In this document: in pieces, positions 1 through 13,250 of the stretch
Numbering within the stretch: position 1 is the stretch's first letter
How the letters are laid out: each line of letters starts with the position of its first letter
From: Sphagnum compactum
Taxonomy: Eukaryota; Bryophyta; Sphagnopsida; Sphagnales
DNA length: 64,000 nucleotides
Assembly: GCA_965153455.1 (NCBI GenBank)
Contig: OZ234493.1
Coordinates: 30,990,213-31,054,212, forward strand
Reading direction: 5' to 3'
The notes under the pieces: model-generated
Database searches by the model: none
What the model was told of the DNA's origin: nothing
The model's input: the letters and a program-made list of their open reading frames with translations, nothing else
Program-made: the position numbers and the translations under genes

Positions 1-3000
1 AATACACTCAATTTTGGCCAAGCACACTACCCTGCACAGAAGTATCCCCAGTGCTACTGCTGATATAATTGTTGTGCTTGCCCTCAACTCCCTGTCTGTT
101 GAATGCCACAGCCATACTGCTCGACACAAAGTCCAGTAAGAAAGAATTCAGTCCTTGTCACAACATGGAGAGATCTTCTGTTGATGTCCATAGCCAAAAC
201 AGAGAATCTAATACAGGAAAGAGTGATCCTGCAAGAACCTTTCTCATACATTCCAGTGGAAAAAAACTCCTCCTTTCAGAAACAGATTACTAGGATATAT
301 TTGATGTTAAACTGTCCTCCAAAATCACCCTTTGTTTATACTCTCATTCATTGCACACTATGGTGCTAATTACTATAGGATTGTACATGCTTTGCAATCA
401 CATGTTTGGAAGCAGGAATACAGGAGTTTTACACTTATAAATCAAGGTAAAGACTAAACAAAGTGGAGGTGGACAAATCTTCCTACTCTTTTATCAAAAG
501 AAGAAAATCTCTAAACTGTTAGTACATGATCTTTGTGCAAAATGAAATTTCATGTTTAAATGTTGTTGCTTCTCAAGTGGTCCTGTTGTAAAGCTTTTAC
601 TGTCACTTCTGTTGTGAGGAAGTTCCCTATTAGCATGCATTTTCAAGTTGAGCAAGCAACTGGGTAGTGGTACCAAATCTTTACCCAGGTTGTGATGAAC
701 CCATTACACAACCATCTACACTACATGTATTCATGATCAATCCTCATATTACTCTGGACAATGAAATAGAGCACAACCAAAGAAATGGACATTTCACCTC
801 ACGAAAATATCATGTCATTGGTTGTTGATCTAGACCTTGAGGGTTTCCAATATTGCATTGCACAATTTGCAAGTCTAAAGTCAGACTGTTGCTCAAGTAT
901 TCCATGACTTACATTATAGTTCTCGTTGGTCTTCTCCATTCTCTGTTCTACCCCTTTCTCCTGATCTGCCTATTTCCTCACTTGTTCACGAAGATCCTCA
1001 ATAAACCCACTGTGATTCATAAATTACATCAGAAAGATTCTCCAGGAGATCGGAAAATATTAGTCTTCACAGTTACAAATAGAGCCCTTAGACCAAGATG
1101 CTCAGGAAAGAGCCACAACGTATTCTCATACTAGTTCTTATCCCACATGCCAAGTGGCCATGACCTTCAACATGCAAACCTGCAACAATGATATTATATT
1201 CTCAATGTGCACACGATAGCCAACACTACAAGGATACATAGCTTAGACAATATACTTTCATGTTACAATGTTTTGCAATTCAAAAATTGCAAATCCATAA
1301 GAGTTCTAGCACCCATTGTGAAATGTTTATCAACAATTAGAAAAAAAAGGTTTGCAAAAAGTGCTTTCATATTTAAACAACAAACTAATTATTTCTTATA
1401 TTAGCTTGTCCTTGAGGCTTGAAATGCAAATTTCCTTTTCACTTTTTAAATGCCCATCATCATTTCTGTATTGTGTTATGGCCCTTCATTCAACATTCAA
1501 GACTTTATGGAGATTGAATCAATTGTGAATAACATTTGATCTTGCAATCATTTCTTTTCAATTTGTATCTAGTTAAAGATTCATTCATTCATTCATTTGT
1601 TTTCCCTAAAAGTCTATACATACATACATACATACATAGATGCTTTCCACATTTGGTTTGGCTAAATCAATGACACATGAAGGAAAATATTGATTTGGTG
1701 ATTTTAACTAATAATATTGTATTTTTTCAAATTCGACCACTTCAGAATTTTTGATTGAAATAAGATTTTTTGCAACCAAATTTGAAACAAGACAAGCCAA
1801 TCCCCCAAGTGAAATCAAACTTCAAAATGTTATGCCAAGAAATATTGTGATTTGATGCAGAACTAACATAAACCATGCTTACATTTTTTCAAAATGGAGT
1901 ACCAAATAATAGTTGGTGGTATTGATTCAATGTCAACATCCTAACTTAACCATTCGTCAAGCAGAAGGATTGGATACGAATGAGCATAGGGACTCACACC
2001 ATTCGTCTTGCAAAAGCTTTTGAAGCAACTTACAATCCCTCTACAATAAGCATAGCTATTGTCTTTCAATCACATTTGAAATTCTAATAAATTGAGATTC
2101 AAGCAAGTAGGCAGTCATGTGCAAAGGTTTTAGCCAAGTAAGGCTCCCAACAAGTGTACAAAACCATATTCAAATATAGGGAATGGTTGATTATTAATTT
2201 TGTTATTAATGTAGCTAGAACATTTTTGCCAAGGTTCTATATATTCAAAAGAAAGAGAATGCACGATGACTACATACAATAATGTGAATTAGGAACATGT
2301 ATGGCTATGCAAATAAACATTAGAAAGAATCTTGTCTTTTGCAACCAAGAAATCAATGACTAGATGTTTTAAATGATTACATATTGATTGTAATTATAGG
2401 ATATTACTTCATATCCTATGTGAATAAAAATCATAATCATATACTAGTGGTGCATTTGACAAGAAAATAATGACATGGTAATAGGAAAAATAACATCATT
2501 TTTTCATTGCAAGTATTCATCCATATGGCTTCCATGATTGATGACAAAATGAAGTGGATGTCTAAAATATCACTTGAAAACATGACTAAGATTAAATCAT
2601 TTAAAATATAATTAAAGTATGCAAATGACGTGAACAAAATGATGTGTCATTACATAAACAATGTGGTCATACAATTATTTTTCAATGTTTCAAAAATAAC
2701 TATTAATAATTTAATATGAATATAAATAGACATAATGAACTACAACCTGTAAAAAAAAAATTGATTAATATTATAGATATAGGTAATACAAAATCCTTAT
2801 TCAAATTTTTAAAAAATATACTTGATATATAATCCATTTTAAATATTCAACGTGAATAAATTAAATATTATACATTGAAATAAAATTTAATGGTAAAAGT
2901 ATGATATATTATAATTATTTTTTATATTTTAATTTTAAAGTAAAATAGAAGTGTAAGAGGTGGGAATACATAAATTATTTTTACATTAAAAATTTATCAT

Positions 3001-3740
3001 AAATTTAAGTAAACATATATAAAATATATGTATATAAATAAATTTATTTATTTTACATGTGTAAAAAATACATTATTACACAATTATATTAGATTATATG
3101 TGTAAAAATGAATAAAATTTATAATTTCAGAAAATTTATTTATATTCCTATTATTATTATTATTATTATCATCATTCAAATTAAATTAAAATATTTAAAT
3201 TAAGTTTATACATCATTTTCAATATGATTAATGTAAATACATGGTGGTATGAACTTGGAAATGGAAAAAATACAAACTTCAACATCATTTAAATGTCTTT
3301 TTTTGAAAAATCACTAAATTTAGACTGTAAGAATGGACTTTCATCCACCCATTTTGGATGAGTGTAATGTGCATTTACCTTAAATTCCTAAATCAAATGA
3401 AGATTTAAGATGTGAAAAATATATTTTATTAATTCATGTATTAGCCATAAGGTTTTCCCATCTACATAATGTTTGAATTTAAATTTTCGAAAGAATGGCC
3501 ATTGAAATGTTATTCAGTAACAAAATTCAAATAATTTTCTTTTGAATTGTATTTACATTTTTCGAAAATAAATTATATAGTTGTGTACATTATTGAAGAA
3601 AATTTATGAATAAATTTCATTCTTTTCATTTAAACAAAATTATTAATAAGATATGAATTATCAAATTTGAAGTTTTGTGTAATGTTTAAGTGAAGTCTGG
3701 CTTAAATAGAATTAAAATAAATAAAAATTAAATTATTAAC
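1..3740. other. Gene-free AT-rich stretch
   Basis: I see no coding signal here. The short ORFs have no recognisable motifs and biased, low-complexity composition. Simple repeats are the only clear structures: an ATTC run near 1577-1600, an ATAC run near 1613-1640 and an ATT run near 3145-3170. The stretch from about 2680 to 3240 is very AT-rich. Confidence 0.6.
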
Positions 3741-3745
3741 ATAAA

Positions 3746-3985
3746 GTGGGGTGGCTTGTTGGTAAAGATGTTGAATTCCATCCTTGGGGTCCAAGGATCA
3801 AACTTCACAAATGACATTTATTATGGTCAACATTGGAATATTGATTGAATATTCTATGCCTATTTATATTACCTAGGTTAAGTGATTACATAGGTGGGTT
3901 TAAGTAGGTAAATAAAGTGGTTTAGTTAGCCACTTGAATTAGGTTTTTAACCTAGCTTAGGTGGTGACACATGTCAACAATTGAA
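3746..3985 (+). repeat. Possible tRNA-derived SINE-like sequence
   Basis: The first 65 bases resemble a decayed tRNA-type pol III promoter. TGGCTTGTTGG (3752-3762) is close to an A box, and GGATCAAACTTC (from about 3795) is close to a B box at the usual spacing. A non-tRNA body with short direct motifs (CCTAGGTTAAGTG, TTTAACCTAGCTTAGGTGG) follows. No poly-A tail or target-site duplication is clear. It could be chance similarity. Confidence 0.3.
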
Positions 3986-4289
3986 CGGATATAAAATATT
4001 GAAATAAAAAATAATTCAAATAAAAATGTATCTTATTATTTATATTATGTATAACAAATTTATAATACTAAATATTATAATTTATAATAATAAATATTAT
4101 AAATTTAAAAATAATGTTCCCCGAATTTTTGGGTTTAAATTGTAGTAATAAAAATGATTAAACAATGATTAAATTATTATTAATGACTTCACATATGTCC
4201 TTTATGATTAATGTATGATATTTACCACATCATGTCTTAAATGATTATTGTTCTAAATAATTTGTTCATAATGACTTTAAAGCTATTAA

Positions 4290-4932
4290 TGTCACAGATG
4301 ACAATGACATGAGGTTCATCATTTGAATGTTCATCCATGACTTGTAATAAATTTGTATTTAACTTTTAATTGAATTTTAGTTCATTTTTAGTTAACTCGC
4401 ATTCACTTTCAATTCACTTTTAATTAACCCTTAGTTCACTTTTAGTTCATTCTTAATTAACTTTTAATTCGCTTCCAAGTTAATTTTTAATTCACTTCTA
4501 GTTTATTTATACTTCATTCTTAGTCAACTTATAATTTACTTTTAATTGAATTTTAATTCACTTCTAATTGAGTCTTAGTTTATTCATAGTTCACACATGG
4601 GTGCACATTGACACACATTGGTGAACATGGGTCACATGTAGATTAGAAATTTCTTGAGAAATTTCTTTTGAATTAAGTTCCCCAGGGGTATAAATGGAAG
4701 TAAAATTCCCCATTACTTTTAGTTTGTTCAACACCAATTTTGGGTACCTTTTTTGTCATAGCCTTGTTCTGTTTTCATTTTTTCCTTACAATAAAATCTT
4801 ATTGGATACTTGTTCCACATGTGTCATGTTTTTATTCTTGTTCTTCTTATTTCACAATTTGGATTTGGAACTAAGCCAACCTTTATTCTCGTTTTGGTTA
4901 GGAAATCCTATAGACTTGATTATTTTTGTACT
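4290..4932 (+). repeat. LTR-like repeat, copy 1
   Basis: First of three related repeats in the same orientation. Each starts with TGTCA followed by a block ending in a conserved GAATGTTCATCCA. A long tract of degenerate TTAGTTCACTTTTAATT-type units comes next. Then come a TATA-like box (tataaat, 4689-4695), a conserved block that includes CATAGCCTTGTT, and AATAAA at 4790-4795, about 100 bases after the TATA. This order matches U3-R-U5 of a plant LTR retroelement. The exact right end is not defined. Confidence 0.5.
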
Positions 4933-4987
4933 CATGACAATTAGTCATTTTTGTCTTTTATGACTAGAATAATAGTCATAAACTCAG

Positions 4988-5725
4988 TGTCATAGATGGT
5001 AATGCCATGTAATTCATTCATTTGAATGTTCATCCACGATTTGTAATGAACTTGCATCTAATTCCTATTTAATTCTAATTCACTCTCAGTTATCTTTTAA
5101 TTAAGTTGTAGTTCACTTCTAGTTCATTTGCATTTAACTTTTAGTACACTCTTAATGCACTTTCAACTCACTTCTAGTTAATTCTTAGTTAACTTTTAGT
5201 TAAATTCAAATTAAGTCCCAGTTTAGTTCTAATTAAGTCTAAGTTATTTCCTAGATAGCTCCCAATTAACTTTTACTTAAGTCATAGTTAATTCCCAATT
5301 AACTCTCAGTCAATTTTGAGTTAAGTTTTAATTAAGTTTTAATTAATTCATAGTTGACTCTTAATTATGAAGGTTTCTTTTTAAAAAATTATTTGATGCA
5401 CACATAGAAGTTTTTTTAAGCTAAGTCCTCAAAAGGGTATAAATATAAATAGGACCCTCATTTCCTTCAGTCTGTTCAATACTAATTTTAAGCACGATCT
5501 TGCACCATAACCTTGTCATGTTCTTTTCATGTTCATGTATGCATATGGTAGCAAAATAAAGATTCGTTTTCATGTTTGTCTTGCACATCTCGTGTTCTTG
5601 TTCTTAGTTCTTATGTTTTTGTTTTTGAATCACATAATCTCGTCTTGTTCCTTGTTTGAAAGTTAGACGTGGACCTTTCTTTTAGCCTTTATTCTTGTGG
5701 TTTTTTGCGTCTTTGACATTCGGTC
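4988..5725 (+). repeat. LTR-like repeat, copy 2
   Basis: Second copy, only about 55 bases after copy 1 and in the same orientation. It begins TGTCATAG and has the same TTAGTT/TTAATT-type tract (about 5040-5370), a TATA-like tataaat at 5438-5444 and AATAAA at 5555-5560. It is more diverged than copies 1 and 3 after the AATAAA. Confidence 0.5.
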
Positions 5726-6795
5726 ATATATTTAAAGATTTTTAGCAGTGAAAATAGTTGCAAATGACACTTTTCATTACATTGGACAAATCACAAAATG
5801 GGTTTTTCCTATTAGTGGATGTGGCATGTTTCAAACCCATAAAAACAACCTTTTAAAAAAAAATTATGCAATGGTTAAAAACAATTATTGCAAACTAGAC
5901 AAGAGAACTTTAGTAAGTTGGGTAGACAAATATTTAGACCAAGCTTTGATCAAGACAAACATAATGGCCAGGTTTAGAACTACAAGGATCTAGTTATTAA
6001 ACCTTAACGCCATGGATGAGAAAACAAACCCTAGTAGTGTGTACACAATAGTCAATGTGACCAGGGACAAAAATGATGATCACATATCAAATTAGGAGGA
6101 AGATGATGAAACCTAATGGGGAGAAGGTCTTTAGTTGCAATAGAGATGTTTAACGTAACAACAATAGGTTTAGAGTCACAAGCTAATGATATGCATGAAA
6201 ATCTACCCAGGTACTATGTGGTTATGCTTCAAATCCATGTGGCCACAAATTAAGACATCATAATAGATCCAACAAATTTTGTTTTGAACATAGACAACAC
6301 TACATTGGAGGTGGAAACTAATTACAAGAATTCTAAACACTTAACTTAGGAAACATTGTCAACTAGCAATCTATTTTCCTTACCACATATCCTTATAAAA
6401 CAAATGCATGGAAAGAGCGATTAATAGATTGTTCACAAAACCACATTGTAACTTCAACTTAATATTTAAACATCATGTGATAAAAAGGTATTTAAAATCA
6501 AGCAATAGAAGAAATCACACAGATGTAAAGGAAGGAAATGTAAGAGAAGCAAGTTAAAAAGGTTACAAGTTCATTGATTATAATTGAAAGAATAATTTGA
6601 GGGGAATTTGAAAAACAACAAATGGAAAATTTTATCTTAGCTTGGTCGACCAATGTGGCTCAAAAGGCAAGAAAAAGGTTACATTAGAATTACCAAGTTG
6701 GCCTATGAATTCACCCACTTGGTTATAGGGATGTTGACTCAGGCTGGACAACAAAGGTTTAAAGAAAATTTATATAACAGAATAAGGCATGTATG
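5726..6795. mobile_element. Short internal region between LTR-like copies 2 and 3
   Basis: About 1.07 kb lies between two direct LTR-like copies. It has only a short ORF (5748-5993 on the plus strand, opening with a non-ATG codon) that I cannot assign, and no visible protease, integrase or reverse transcriptase motifs. This fits a non-autonomous or internally deleted LTR element (TRIM/LARD type). A polypurine tract and primer-binding site were not identified with confidence. Confidence 0.35.
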
Positions 6796-7535
6796 TGTCA
6801 CGAATGCTAACACCATGAGTTCACATATGAATGTTCATCCATAATTTGAAATGAACTTATACTTAATTCTTAGTTTACATTATGAGAAAATCATCTTTGT
6901 TGCAACTAGGTTATCTACTTGTAATCTAGTTCTATTGGACATTTTTTAGTTGCAACGAACAAGTTGCAATGGACACGATTTTTTCATAGTGTTAGTTTTA
7001 GTTCACTCTTAGTTAACTTTTAATTAAATTTTAGTTAACCTATAGTTCATTTCCAATCAACTATTAATTCACTTTTAGTTAAGTCATAATTCATTTTTAA
7101 GTAAATCTTAATTCACTTTTAGTTAACTCTTAGTTCATTTCCAATTCACTTTTAATTAACTCTCAATTCATTCTTGGTTGAATTTTAGTTCACTTTAATT
7201 AATTCATAATTCACACATGGGTACACATGGGCCACATCTAGGTTAGAAGTTTAAAAAAAACTTCCTTGAACAAGGTGCCCAATAGGTATATTTATGGAAG
7301 TAGAATTCCCCATTACTTTTAATTTGTTCATTGTTAGTTTTGTAGTACATTTTTTTGTCATAGCCTTGTTTTATTCTCATTTCTTCCTTGCAATAAAATC
7401 TTGTCGGATTTTTATTTTGCACGTGTTGTGTTCTTTTTCTTGTTTTTCTTGTTTCATGATCGAGATTTAGAATTAGGCATATCTTTATTCTCATCCTGGT
7501 TAGGAAATTTTGTAACCTTGATTGTTTTTATAAAC
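6796..7535 (+). repeat. LTR-like repeat, copy 3
   Basis: Third copy, starting TGTCACGAATG. It includes the TTAGTT/TTAATT-type tract (about 6990-7215), a TATA-like tatattt at 7287-7293, CATAGCCTTGTT, AATAAA at 7392-7397 and the same downstream motif GGTTAGGAAAT as copy 1. It is closest to copy 1. An extra insert near 6885-6985 contains GTTGCAATGGACA, a phrase also seen in the 29.5-32 kb region. Confidence 0.5.
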
Positions 7536-7545
7536 AATATGCAAG

Positions 7546-9428
7546 CAAAAATGACATGTAGCAATTTTGCCACAATTTCAAACATATGTCTAATAAGTAA
7601 GAGGAGGGTGGGGGGTGGGGGCCTATAATAAAACACCACAAGGATCAACTTTAGAGCACCAACACAAAACTAAGAGCATGATGATGAAACAAAAGGAACA
7701 CAAGTTGAGAATGAAAATCACAACCACAAAGATGAAGATCCTTGGGGAAGTCATTCCTTGTATATTTTAAGAAACATTTGAGACAAAAGGATATTTTTTG
7801 ATATGTTATGAAATTATGGCATATTCTTAGCATATTGTAACTATACTGTAAATATATTTTCAAAATGAATTATTAGCATCCTATTTACATTTAAATTATT
7901 TTAATTTATTTTTTAATAAATTGCACCTTTTTTTTTTTGCACACCGTTTATAAGAAAATGGAAGTGACCTCTCGAGGTGAAGATCAGAACTAGTAGTAAA
8001 AGGGATGGCAACAAAGAAAATGACGATCATGAATGGCATAATAGATTAAGTGTGCAACCAAGAAGATGAAGATCGCAATCAAGAAAATGAAGATCACAAC
8101 CAACAATAGAAAAAGAATGGACTAGGAACATAATAATCATCATTAGGAAGATGAAGATTGTAACCATGAATAGAAGGATAGTGGACCAAAAAATTAAAGA
8201 TCACGATCGGCAACAAGAAGATAGGAGACCATGAAATGAATATCGCAATCACAAAGAATAAAATCATGACTAGGATGATGAAGGTCACAACCATGAACAA
8301 GAATTTAAAAATTAAGACCACAAATAAGATCAAGATCACGACCAAGAAGATGAAATTGTGACCATGAACAAAAGAAGATGAAAATTATGACCTACAACAA
8401 ACAAACAATGTGACTAGGAAAATGATGATCATAACTCGTAGCAAAGGGAGTGTGATTAGCTAGATGAAGATCATAACTAGTTACAAAGCAAAATCATGAA
8501 ATAACAAAAGGAGAATGTGACCATGAAGATGAGGATCATGACTAATTATAAAACAAGAGCACAAAGTAGTAAAAGGAGAACACAACCAAGAAGATTAAAA
8601 TCACAACCATTTACGAAACAAGAGTGCAAAGTAATAAAAGGAGAGTGCGATCACAAGGATTAAGATCACACCCAGCTACAACTAACTACAAAACAAGAGC
8701 ATGACCAAGAAGACGATCATCACGACCATGAAGAGGAAGAAGCTTGAGCAAGGATCAATTCAAGCTAAAGTTCTTGGGATGGAGGAGGAAGCTATGGAAA
8801 ATGTGGTTACTATGCCCAGAGTTTAGCACTACGATTCGGATTCAAAATATTAGGGTTCATGGAACATTGATATTCCTATGGCCATAGATCTTTTACCCCA
8901 TTTTTAGATTAAATCAGAACCACAAAAGTCAATGTGAATGTTTATTTAATGAGATATGTTTAATTTGGACATCATCCATTTTTATGAAAGATGAGGAATT
9001 GTTCATTTGCTAATTGTTGAATGTTTGGTTATAGGAGGGAGAAATAGCCCTTGAGGGCTGTAGCCTGAGGGTGTAGACCCCAAAATTAAGGTAGGCCCTT
9101 GAGAGCAGGCCTTCCCAAGCGTAAAGCAGAAGTGGTTCTTTCATTCAAACAGTGGAAGGTTTGCATGTGATCAGCCAATGGGTCCTTCAACTGAGGAAGG
9201 AGGTGCTTTCAAATACAAGGAAAAAACCCTTGGAGTGCTTTAGTATGTCTAGTATGAGTACCTAGTATGTCTTCCTTCACAAGAGATTATTTATTGTAAG
9301 TTTTATGAGAACAATACAATATTATTTTCTGTACAATTTAACAATTTCAACAATTTTCTATAAATGAAAATTCATTTGATTTAATAATCAGAATGCTTTT
9401 GAGATGTACCTACCCAATAAAACAATGG
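7546..9428. repeat. Gene-free region with a degenerate GAAGATGAAGATCACAACC minisatellite
   Basis: Between about 7980 and 8760 the plus strand repeats variants of GAAGATGAAGATCACAACCA, often at 24- to 60-base spacing and interspersed with ACAAAACAAGAG units. The open frames here (for example minus 8094-8345) are strings of hydrophobic residues produced by the repeat and are not credible genes. The flanks (7546-7980, 8760-9428) hold nothing recognisable. Confidence 0.5.
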
Positions 9429-9735
9429 GTGTGTCACACTGTGGCCTTGCCATTTCCAATAAGAAGTATCCTAAGGCAAATGAAAAGAATTATGGAAACT
9501 CAAATATTTCACCATGCAAAAATATAACCTTCAAAAAATCCTCTAAAAAAAACCAAAATCCTTCAAGATATTATAACGCTATAACTAATCTCAAGTTTCA
9601 ACACAAGCCAAAATATCATCTTTCAAAAATCCTCATATAAAAATGGACCTATTACCTAGGGGCCAAAATCCCTTAAGCTACTATACTCTATAATGAATCT
9701 AAACACAATATCCTTGCCTTGGTAGGCAAGGCCGA
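9429..9735 (+). repeat. Dispersed repeat family A, copy 1
   Basis: Begins GTGTGTCACACTGTGGCC and is repeated with few changes at 12968-13250. Shared blocks include TTCCAATAAGAAGTAT, TCAAGATATTATAAC, CAAGCCAAAATATCATCTTT and CTATTACCTA. Its 3' part (about 9680-9730, with the small hairpin CCTTGCC-TTGGTA-GGCAAGG) is also present near 16047-16100. Non-coding; class unknown. Confidence 0.65.
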
Positions 9736-10562
9736 CAATTATCCTCCATGGGTCACCTTATAGTTTGGCCCCTAGTTGTAATTTGGCAATAAACCAGATA
9801 TGAAGTATAAATCTTTGAACATCCTTTTATATTTTTGGTTACACACTGGAAACCAAATATAGAAATATGGTGACTTTTACTTCTTTTTTTCTTGCTCATT
9901 TGTATTGAATAAGAATTTCCAAAATCACATCATATCATTTTAAAATTTAATATTTTCACTTTGGATGAGATGTCACCTCTCCAAAACAAGCTACTATGCA
10001 GATTTTTTAAAACTTTTTGTGAAATTTCTCCTAAATGTGAAAGATAAAAAATCAATTCAGTTTACAATATTCCCATTTTCCTGGAAAAAAAAATATTGGA
10101 AAAAAACTTTCACAACATTTGGACTACAATTTTTGTTTGGTAGCATTCTTTAAACTAGGTTTTTTTACTACCTAAGATCCTGTGGCCATTTAATGCTACA
10201 TCCCTCTTGGGATGCTAGCCACTGGCACAACATCAGAAAATTGAAAATAAAATAAAATAAAATAAAATAATATATATATATATATCACAGCTGCTGTGGG
10301 TCCATTGGATGAATGTTTTCCTTTGATCTTTAGATATGCCAAAGCAGTAATCTACCTTTTCCCTTCAAATCTATCCATGACAATCCTTAAATTATGGAAT
10401 GTTCCTGAACTTGAAAGGTGGAGGTCCTGAGAAATGATATGCCCAGTTGCCAGAGTCAATCAGCACCCACCAGTGCACCACCAACTCCATGGTCATTATG
10501 AATCATAACTCACTTGTGGATGAACTTCAACTGAGTTAATAATATCTAAGAACTTGTTATGT
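9736..10562. other. Gene-free stretch with microsatellite
   Basis: No coding signal. AAAAT and AT simple repeats occupy about 10244-10286. A short phrase with self-complementary ends around TGTGGATGAACTTCAACTGAG (about 10514-10535) is repeated at about 38265-38291. Confidence 0.5.
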
Positions 10563-11040
10563 AAGAAGTAGGTCCTATTCCTATCTATCTATGAAGTAAG
10601 GGAGTTTGTTTTGTTTTGTTTTGTAGTTATGAGATCCACCGAATTTGGGATGCTTCTGATCGTGTTGTTAGTGTCTTTGGAAAGCTCTTGACAAGGAGGG
10701 GTGCATGGGCTTGGTTCCATGGTGTTTGGACTTGAGGTGCAAAAGTTCTTGAATATTGAATGATTTCTTCACTGAAAATTAAATTAAATCATAGATGAAA
10801 ATTTCAGAGGAATTGGAATGTGCCTTTGGTGTTGTTGGAAAGATCTTGATGAGCAGGATTTAATGGAATTTATTTGGTAAGATTTGGATTCAGAATGTGG
10901 GAGATATTGATTTAAAAATGATTTCTGCCGCTGAAAATTCAAATAAATTCCAAAAAACCAGGTTTTGGAAGGAAAAATCAGTTGAGGACGTGGTAACACT
11001 TGGATCAATGGCACATGCCACACTATTGTGTATATATATA
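10563..11040 (+). repeat. Dispersed ~450-bp repeat family B, copy 1
   Basis: Starts at CTATCTATGAAG with a TTGTTTTGTTTTG tract and ends near GGCACATGCCACAC. Clear relatives lie at 17310-17757 (inverted) and 26222-26670 (direct). It contains two diverged internal units, each with a TTTGGAAAGCTCTTGA or GTTGGAAAGATCTTGATGAG core. The same core recurs in the 35.6-37.4 kb array. Non-coding. Confidence 0.75.
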
Positions 11041-12967
11041 TATATGCACACATAGAGAGATAGTAGGTAAGAAAATAGGTGACCATTAGGGAAGTAGATG
11101 GTTTATATTTTTTGGCTACCTACTTACTAGAACTTATCATAAAAAAATCTGGGAATCTGGGGAAAAAAAAGAAAAGAAAAGGAAATCTGGCGATTCTGGG
11201 CCATTGTTAAAATCCTTTGTATAGGTCTAAATCATATTTTTCAAGTCGAAATTTGGCAAAATTTCACCACCAAAAAAAGGACACTGGTACTCACTTTGAC
11301 AAGTGAAAATTGTTAGTTTCAGTTCCAGTTGAACCAGTGTTGGCCAGGTATCATAATTTTCTCATATTTGCTGGATCTGGTTTTTACAAAATAACTTACA
11401 AGGTTTTGGTTTTCATTTTGTATTCTTAAAAAAAAATCACCATACTGAGACAGGGTATCAATATCTTTCTAAAATAAATTTGAACCGGTTCTCACAATGT
11501 TGATTCTCATTAATTTGAAAACAGTTGGTCATCATTTGACAAGTCTCACAAACTGATTATTATTATTTTTCAAATAAAAAATCTTAACCAAAATTACAAA
11601 CAAATTATTGATTTTATTCTTTTTCTTAAAATTCAAAAGAGCATAACCAATAGAGTTATCTATAGAGTAAGAAAAACACAGCATCATCTGAACCCTGAGT
11701 TTGGTCATACACGGGGAGAGATTTTAAAAAAAACCTTGCAAAACAATACATTAGGAGAGAGAAACCCAACAAACAACCAAATTTGTGGTAAGCTGAGTTT
11801 CATCTTGTCTTCCCATTTTCCTGAGCACCTCCACTGCTGTCTATATAGTAAACCCCTTCTATAATCACCCCCATTTTAGTCACATTCTTGTTTGTGTCAC
11901 ACATTTTTTTTTTGGGAACCATCTGTTTTAGTAAGAAATTCAATTTTTTATAATCATTATCACACTCGTTAGTAACACAAAATATTTGCAAATCTTTCTT
12001 TGTAACTAACTGTGACTATAATGAGGAAAACCTAGAGCAAATATTAGGGTTTTATAGATTGTAATTTCCTTTGGCAATGTTAATGCTACTTTGTGTTTAA
12101 GTTGTGCAAACTAAGAACAATGAATTCAATTGAAGAGAAAAAGAAAAAATAACTTTCTAGTGCACACAAGCAAAAAGATATGTGAATTTGTTAAGAAAGC
12201 AAAAAATCTTAATTCAGAAAATCTAATTAACAAGATACACAAGCAAATAGTTAAGAAGGTCAAACTCAATATAAATTGTCATATTAGAACATACAGAAAT
12301 CACAACGTTTTTCAAATCTAATAATGCATAATAGAGTCTAGAATAACATGTGTAAAAAATTTAAACAATTGACACCTTTATTCTATCATAAAAAGAAGTT
12401 TTTGTAAGGTTTTTTTGTCGCCTATAGTCACAATCTTGTAAGGGTTTAGATGAAATGTGAGTATACTACACGTTTAAATCACAGACTACTCAAATTAGTT
12501 CGAACTTTGTACACTAAACATTATACACTGTACTTTGAGAACCTGACTCCGGTAATGAGATTTTATCTCACCTGGGTCTCAATATTTTTTTTTTTTCCTT
12601 AATCTGATTCTTACATAAGTAAGACATGATGATCGGGTTTTCAATCAGGGTATCACTGTGATGCCCTAAAAGGTTAAAATAAAGAAATGCTGGTAACCAC
12701 CCAACACAAGTGGCTTAGACATAAGTAAGGGTTGGTTTTACTACCAATTGTTGGGTTGTTAGTACAATTTGGTTGTTACTTGGTAGATAGTATAGAAAGC
12801 AATTCTAGCTAACCACAACCGTTAGCTAGGGAACTGGAACTTGAGAGAATCCTGTTTCTGACTACTATGTAAAGCACTGGCAATATTTTTTCCACTGTTT
12901 TCTAAAGGCACATTTTTCTAAAGCAAAATCTGTCCTCTGCCAATGCCAAGGCATTTTTAAAAACAAA
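11041..12967. other. Gene-free stretch with two short dispersed repeats
   Basis: No gene is supported. A ~65-base block at about 11645-11712 (containing ACCCTGAGTTTGGTCA) is found inverted at about 22990-23060. A block at about 12715-12860 (TAAGTAAGGG, then TAGCTAACCAC, then GTTAGCTAGGGAACTGGAAC) is related to about 38445-38600. These are probably pieces of undefined transposons. Confidence 0.45.
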
Positions 12968-13250
12968 GCGTGTGTCACACTGTGGCCTTGCGATTTCCAA
13001 TAAGAAGTATATTAAGGCAAAAGAAGAATTATGGAAACTCAAATGTTTCATCATGCAAAAATATAATCTTCAAAAAATCCTCTAGAAGAAACCCAAACCC
13101 TTCAAGATATTATAACCCTGTAACTAATCTCAAGTTTCAACACAAGCCAAAATATCATCTTTCAGAAATCCTCATATAAAATAAGACCTATTACCTATGG
13201 GTCAAAATCCATTAAGCTACTATCTATTTATATAATATCCTTGGGTGGTC
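12968..13250 (+). repeat. Dispersed repeat family A, copy 2
   Basis: Direct copy of the 9429-9735 element, starting with the same GTGTGTCACACTGTGGCC and following it collinearly through CTATTACCTA. The 3' end diverges after TTAAGCTACTAT and runs into a TCCATCCATTCG/TCGTCCATCC motif that also occurs near 21870-21900 and, inverted, near 29440-29480. Confidence 0.65.

Noticed and set aside
1577-1640. ATTC and ATAC runs considered as a CRISPR-like array
   Set aside because: Simple microsatellites with no spacer structure, in a plant nuclear context.
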